From Mycobacterium sp. E2733 (lineage in GTDB: Bacteria; Actinomycetota; Actinomycetes; Mycobacteriales; Mycobacteriaceae): a stretch of 64,000 bases of DNA. The stretch is from contig NZ_LZJZ01000083.1 in assembly GCF_001667585.1 (NCBI RefSeq), forward strand, positions 248,001-312,000, read 5' to 3'. Each line of letters begins with the position of its first letter. Position 1 is the first letter of the stretch. The position numbers were made by a program, and so were the translations under genes. The notes under the pieces were generated by a model, which had not been told where the DNA came from, searched no databases, and worked only from the letters and a program-made list of their open reading frames with translations. Of the stretch, positions 61,721 through 64,000 are shown in pieces.

Positions 61721-64000
61721 ATGGCGCAGTGGGTGCCGCCCCCGCTCCCGGCCGAACTGATCGCTCGTCGCCGCGGCCCGCTCGTGGGTCGCGACGCGGA
61801 GCTTGCGGTGTTCGAGCAGGCCTGGGAGCGGGTCGAGCGGGGGAATCGCCAGGCGGTTTTCATCGGCGGCGAGCCCGGGGCCGGCAAGACTCGCCTGGCC
61901 GCGGAGGTGGCCGGAACCCTGTTCGACCACGGCGTCGCGGTGCTGGTGGGAAGTTCGACCGCCGACGAGGACCTACCCTACGCGCCCTTCGCCGAAGCGC
62001 TCGACCGGCTGATGGTCGCCGGCCCGCCGGGTTCGATGGCGGAACCGTTGAGCGACGCGGGCCCGCAGCTGCGGCGGCTCTCACCGGAAGTGGTTCGGCA
62101 TTTGCCCGACGGAGGCCCGGCCCCGGACGTCGGGCCGGCGCGCCAGGCCCTCTTCGACGCGTTGACCGGCTTCCTGCGGCGTCTCGCCGTCGATCGCCCG
62201 GTCGCGCTGATCCTCGACGACCTGCACTGGGCGCAGCTTCCCACCCTCGCGCTGCTCGAGCACGTGCTGATCGGCTGCGCCGATGTGCGCGTGTTGGTGG
62301 TCGTCACGTTCCGCACGACCGAGCCCGACCGGTCCGACGAGCTGGCCACCCGGCTGGCCGAGCTGCACCGGTTCGACGGGGTGCGGCGCCTGGACCTGGC
62401 GGGCCTGGACACCGAGGCGATCGCCGAGTTCGTCGCGCGAACGCAGCAACTGGCCCCGGCGTCCGTGCGCACGGCCGCCGCCCTGCTGCGCGAGCGGACC
62501 GGCGGCAACCCGTTCTTCCTGACCGAACTGGTCAACGACCTCGAAATCCGCGGCGGGTTGGCCACATTGGGCACGCAGCAGACCGTCCCCGGATCCATCG
62601 GAGACGCGATCGCCCGCCGCCTCACCGGGCTGGGGACCGGCGTGCGTGCGGTCATCGAGCAGGCGGCGGTGCTGGGCCAGACGTTCGACCTGCCGGCCCT
62701 CATCTCGACCTGCGAGACGGAGGTCGGCGCGACGCTGGCGGCGATCGATTCAGCCGAGGCCGTCGGGCTGGTGCGCGCGGTGCACGACTCTGACGGCGAG
62801 TTCGCGTTCGTGCACGCGCTCACCCGGGAATCGGTGCTCGGCGGGATGGCCGCATCGCGGCTGCGGATCATGCACGCGCGCGCCGCCGAGGCCCTCGAGG
62901 GACGCGCCGACCCGTCGCTCGTTCCCCGCCTGGCCAACCACTTCCTGATGGCGCACGTGCTGGGCTACCACGAGCAGGCGCTCCGCTACGCGCGCCGGGC
63001 GGCCCGGATGGCCGAGCACAGCCTGGCGTATGAGGACGCGGCCAAGTGGTTCGAGCGGGCCGCGTCGCTCCCCGAGCTCGGCCTCGCGGAACGGGCAAGG
63101 CTGCACCTCGACGCGGCCGCCAACCACGTGCGTGCGGGCTTCTTCCTGCGGGCGCGAACCATCTACGAACGCATCGGCGCGATGGACGACCCGCTGATGC
63201 GGCTGGAGGCCGCCGTCGGCTACGAGGAGGCGAATTGGCGCCCCGGACAGTCGACTTCGAAGGCGGCCGACCTGCTGGCGTCGGCGTTGGAATCGTGCGG
63301 GCTGCGAGCGGATGACCCACGCTATGTGCAGGCGCTCGGCAGCTTCGGGCGGGCGCTGGCCTTCGCCGGAGAGGCGGCGCGGGCCCGCGAGGTCGGCGCC
63401 GACGCGATCGAGCGCGCGCGGGCCGTCGGCGACGAGGCGGTGTTGCTGCACGCGTTGAAAACCAGCCTGTGGCAAGGCCTCACCCCGGAGATGAGCGAAA
63501 TCCAGGCGGAGCGTGCCGCCGAGGTGTCGAACATGGCGCTATCGCGCCGGGACTACGAGTCACTGGGTGCGGCGTCACACTTCCACGCCATGGTCAGCTA
63601 CCTGGCCGGCCGGCCCGACGGCCTGGCCGCCGCGACCGCCGACATGCGGCGCGCGGCCCAGAGCTGCGGACAACCCGCCTTCGGCTTCGTCGGCGCGTGC
63701 ATCGAACAAGCGCTGGCCTACCTGCGCGGCGACTTCACCGGCGCCGAACGATGGGCCGACATCGCCTTGCGCACAGGCGATCTGTTCGGCACCGACGACA
63801 CCGAGGGCTCGAACGGCGTCCAGATGTTCATGATCCGCCGCGAAACCGGCGACCTGAAAAGGTTCGGCGGGTTCATCGACGGCAGTGAAACGTTCGCCGG
63901 CCGTTGGGTGCCCGGGCTGCTCGCGCTGTACACCGAGCTGCAGTGCGACCGCGGCATGACCCGTGCGCTCAATCAACTGCTGAACCGCAACCTCGACGAC
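61721..64000 (+). CDS. ATP-binding LuxR-type (LAL/MalT-like) regulator, truncated by the window edge
   Basis: The open frame runs 760 codons from ATG at 61721 to the last base without a stop, so the gene continues beyond the window. The STAND-type ATPase domain has GPLVGRDAELAVFEQAW at the start, Walker A GEPGAGKT near residue 50 and Walker B LILDDLHW near residue 166, then ERTGGNPFFLTEL. A long helical TPR-like region follows. In this family a LuxR helix-turn-helix normally sits at the far C-terminus, here out of sight. No RBS is seen, and TACCTT at 61709-61714 would start transcription at the ATG, so the message may be leaderless. Confidence 0.85.
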   Translation, partial: MAQWVPPPLPAELIARRRGPLVGRDAELAVFEQAWERVERGNRQAVFIGGEPGAGKTRLAAEVAGTLFDHGVAVLVGSSTADEDLPYAPFAEALDRLMVAGPPGSMAEPLSDAGPQLRRLSPEVVRHLPDGGPAPDVGPARQALFDALTGFLRRLAVDRPVALILDDLHWAQLPTLALLEHVLIGCADVRVLVVVTFRTTEPDRSDELATRLAELHRFDGVRRLDLAGLDTEAIAEFVARTQQLAPASVRTAAALLRERTGGNPFFLTELVNDLEIRGGLATLGTQQTVPGSIGDAIARRLTGLGTGVRAVIEQAAVLGQTFDLPALISTCETEVGATLAAIDSAEAVGLVRAVHDSDGEFAFVHALTRESVLGGMAASRLRIMHARAAEALEGRADPSLVPRLANHFLMAHVLGYHEQALRYARRAARMAEHSLAYEDAAKWFERAASLPELGLAERARLHLDAAANHVRAGFFLRARTIYERIGAMDDPLMRLEAAVGYEEANWRPGQSTSKAADLLASALESCGLRADDPRYVQALGSFGRALAFAGEAARAREVGADAIERARAVGDEAVLLHALKTSLWQGLTPEMSEIQAERAAEVSNMALSRRDYESLGAASHFHAMVSYLAGRPDGLAAATADMRRAAQSCGQPAFGFVGACIEQALAYLRGDFTGAERWADIALRTGDLFGTDDTEGSNGVQMFMIRRETGDLKRFGGFIDGSETFAGRWVPGLLALYTELQCDRGMTRALNQLLNRNLDD

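Overview
The window looks like the chromosome of a Mycobacterium, probably a slow-growing non-tuberculous species. The DNA is very GC-rich with strong codon-position bias, and GTG and TTG starts are common. The gene content is mycobacterial: a CtpI-type giant P-type ATPase close to a zinc-finger rhomboid protease (the Rv0107c/Rv0110 neighbourhood of M. tuberculosis), NDMA/mycofactocin-type alcohol dehydrogenases, a CYP125-like P450, a secreted cutinase, cyclase fusions and many FadD and SDR enzymes. These names rest on motif recognition and memory of the families; no database search was run. No tRNA, rRNA, CRISPR array, prophage or insertion sequence was seen.

Layout. 1-6297: a catabolic cluster (SDR, six-bladed lactonase-like propeller, GntR regulator, acyl-CoA synthetase, SDR, NDMA-type alcohol dehydrogenase), with three GntR-like boxes in its divergent promoter. 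6298-6465: three tandem copies of a 56-bp repeat. 6473-19774: SRPBCC protein and rhomboid protease, NTF2-like protein, a small protein, a DUF899/SDR pair divergent from an ECF sigma factor with a SnoaL-like tail, the 1607-residue CtpI-like ATPase, a FadD/SDR pair and a cutinase. 19820-24146: a LuxC-like reductase plus an EhpF/LuxE-like adenylating enzyme (a possible split carboxylate reductase), then an MpaB-type oxygenase divergent from a TetR regulator with a clear operator between them. 24186-35281: hydrolase-cyclase fusion, methyltransferase, SRPBCC, SDRs, a CGNR zinc-finger regulator read from an apparently leaderless promoter, thioesterase, DUF2127, MmgE/PrpD, LysR, IclR and a truncated alcohol dehydrogenase. 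35550-40107: cation exchanger and a zinc-ribbon/cyclase/ATPase/TPR protein.

40150-54986 is the most striking part: an oxidative catabolic cluster (SDR, NDMA-type ADH, two Baeyer-Villiger monooxygenases, luciferase-like flavoenzyme, CYP125-like P450 coupled to an acyl-CoA synthetase, HSL-type hydrolase, cupin, DUF417 and SRPBCC proteins, mycofactocin-type SDR). It contains two paralogous TetR regulators and four copies of one 18-bp palindromic motif in intergenic DNA, which points to a local regulon. The enzyme order fits hydroxylation, alcohol oxidation, Baeyer-Villiger ring or chain cleavage, hydrolysis and CoA activation of a sterol-, terpenoid- or cyclic ketone-like substrate. That pathway is inferred.

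55149-57638: copper export module (metallochaperone plus CPC ATPase) behind a TACCC-N5-GGGTA operator. 57772-64000: membrane-anchored esterase, Tat-exported polysaccharide deacetylase, berberine-bridge-type flavoprotein, and a divergent ATP-binding regulator that runs off the right edge, with a palindrome between the last two.
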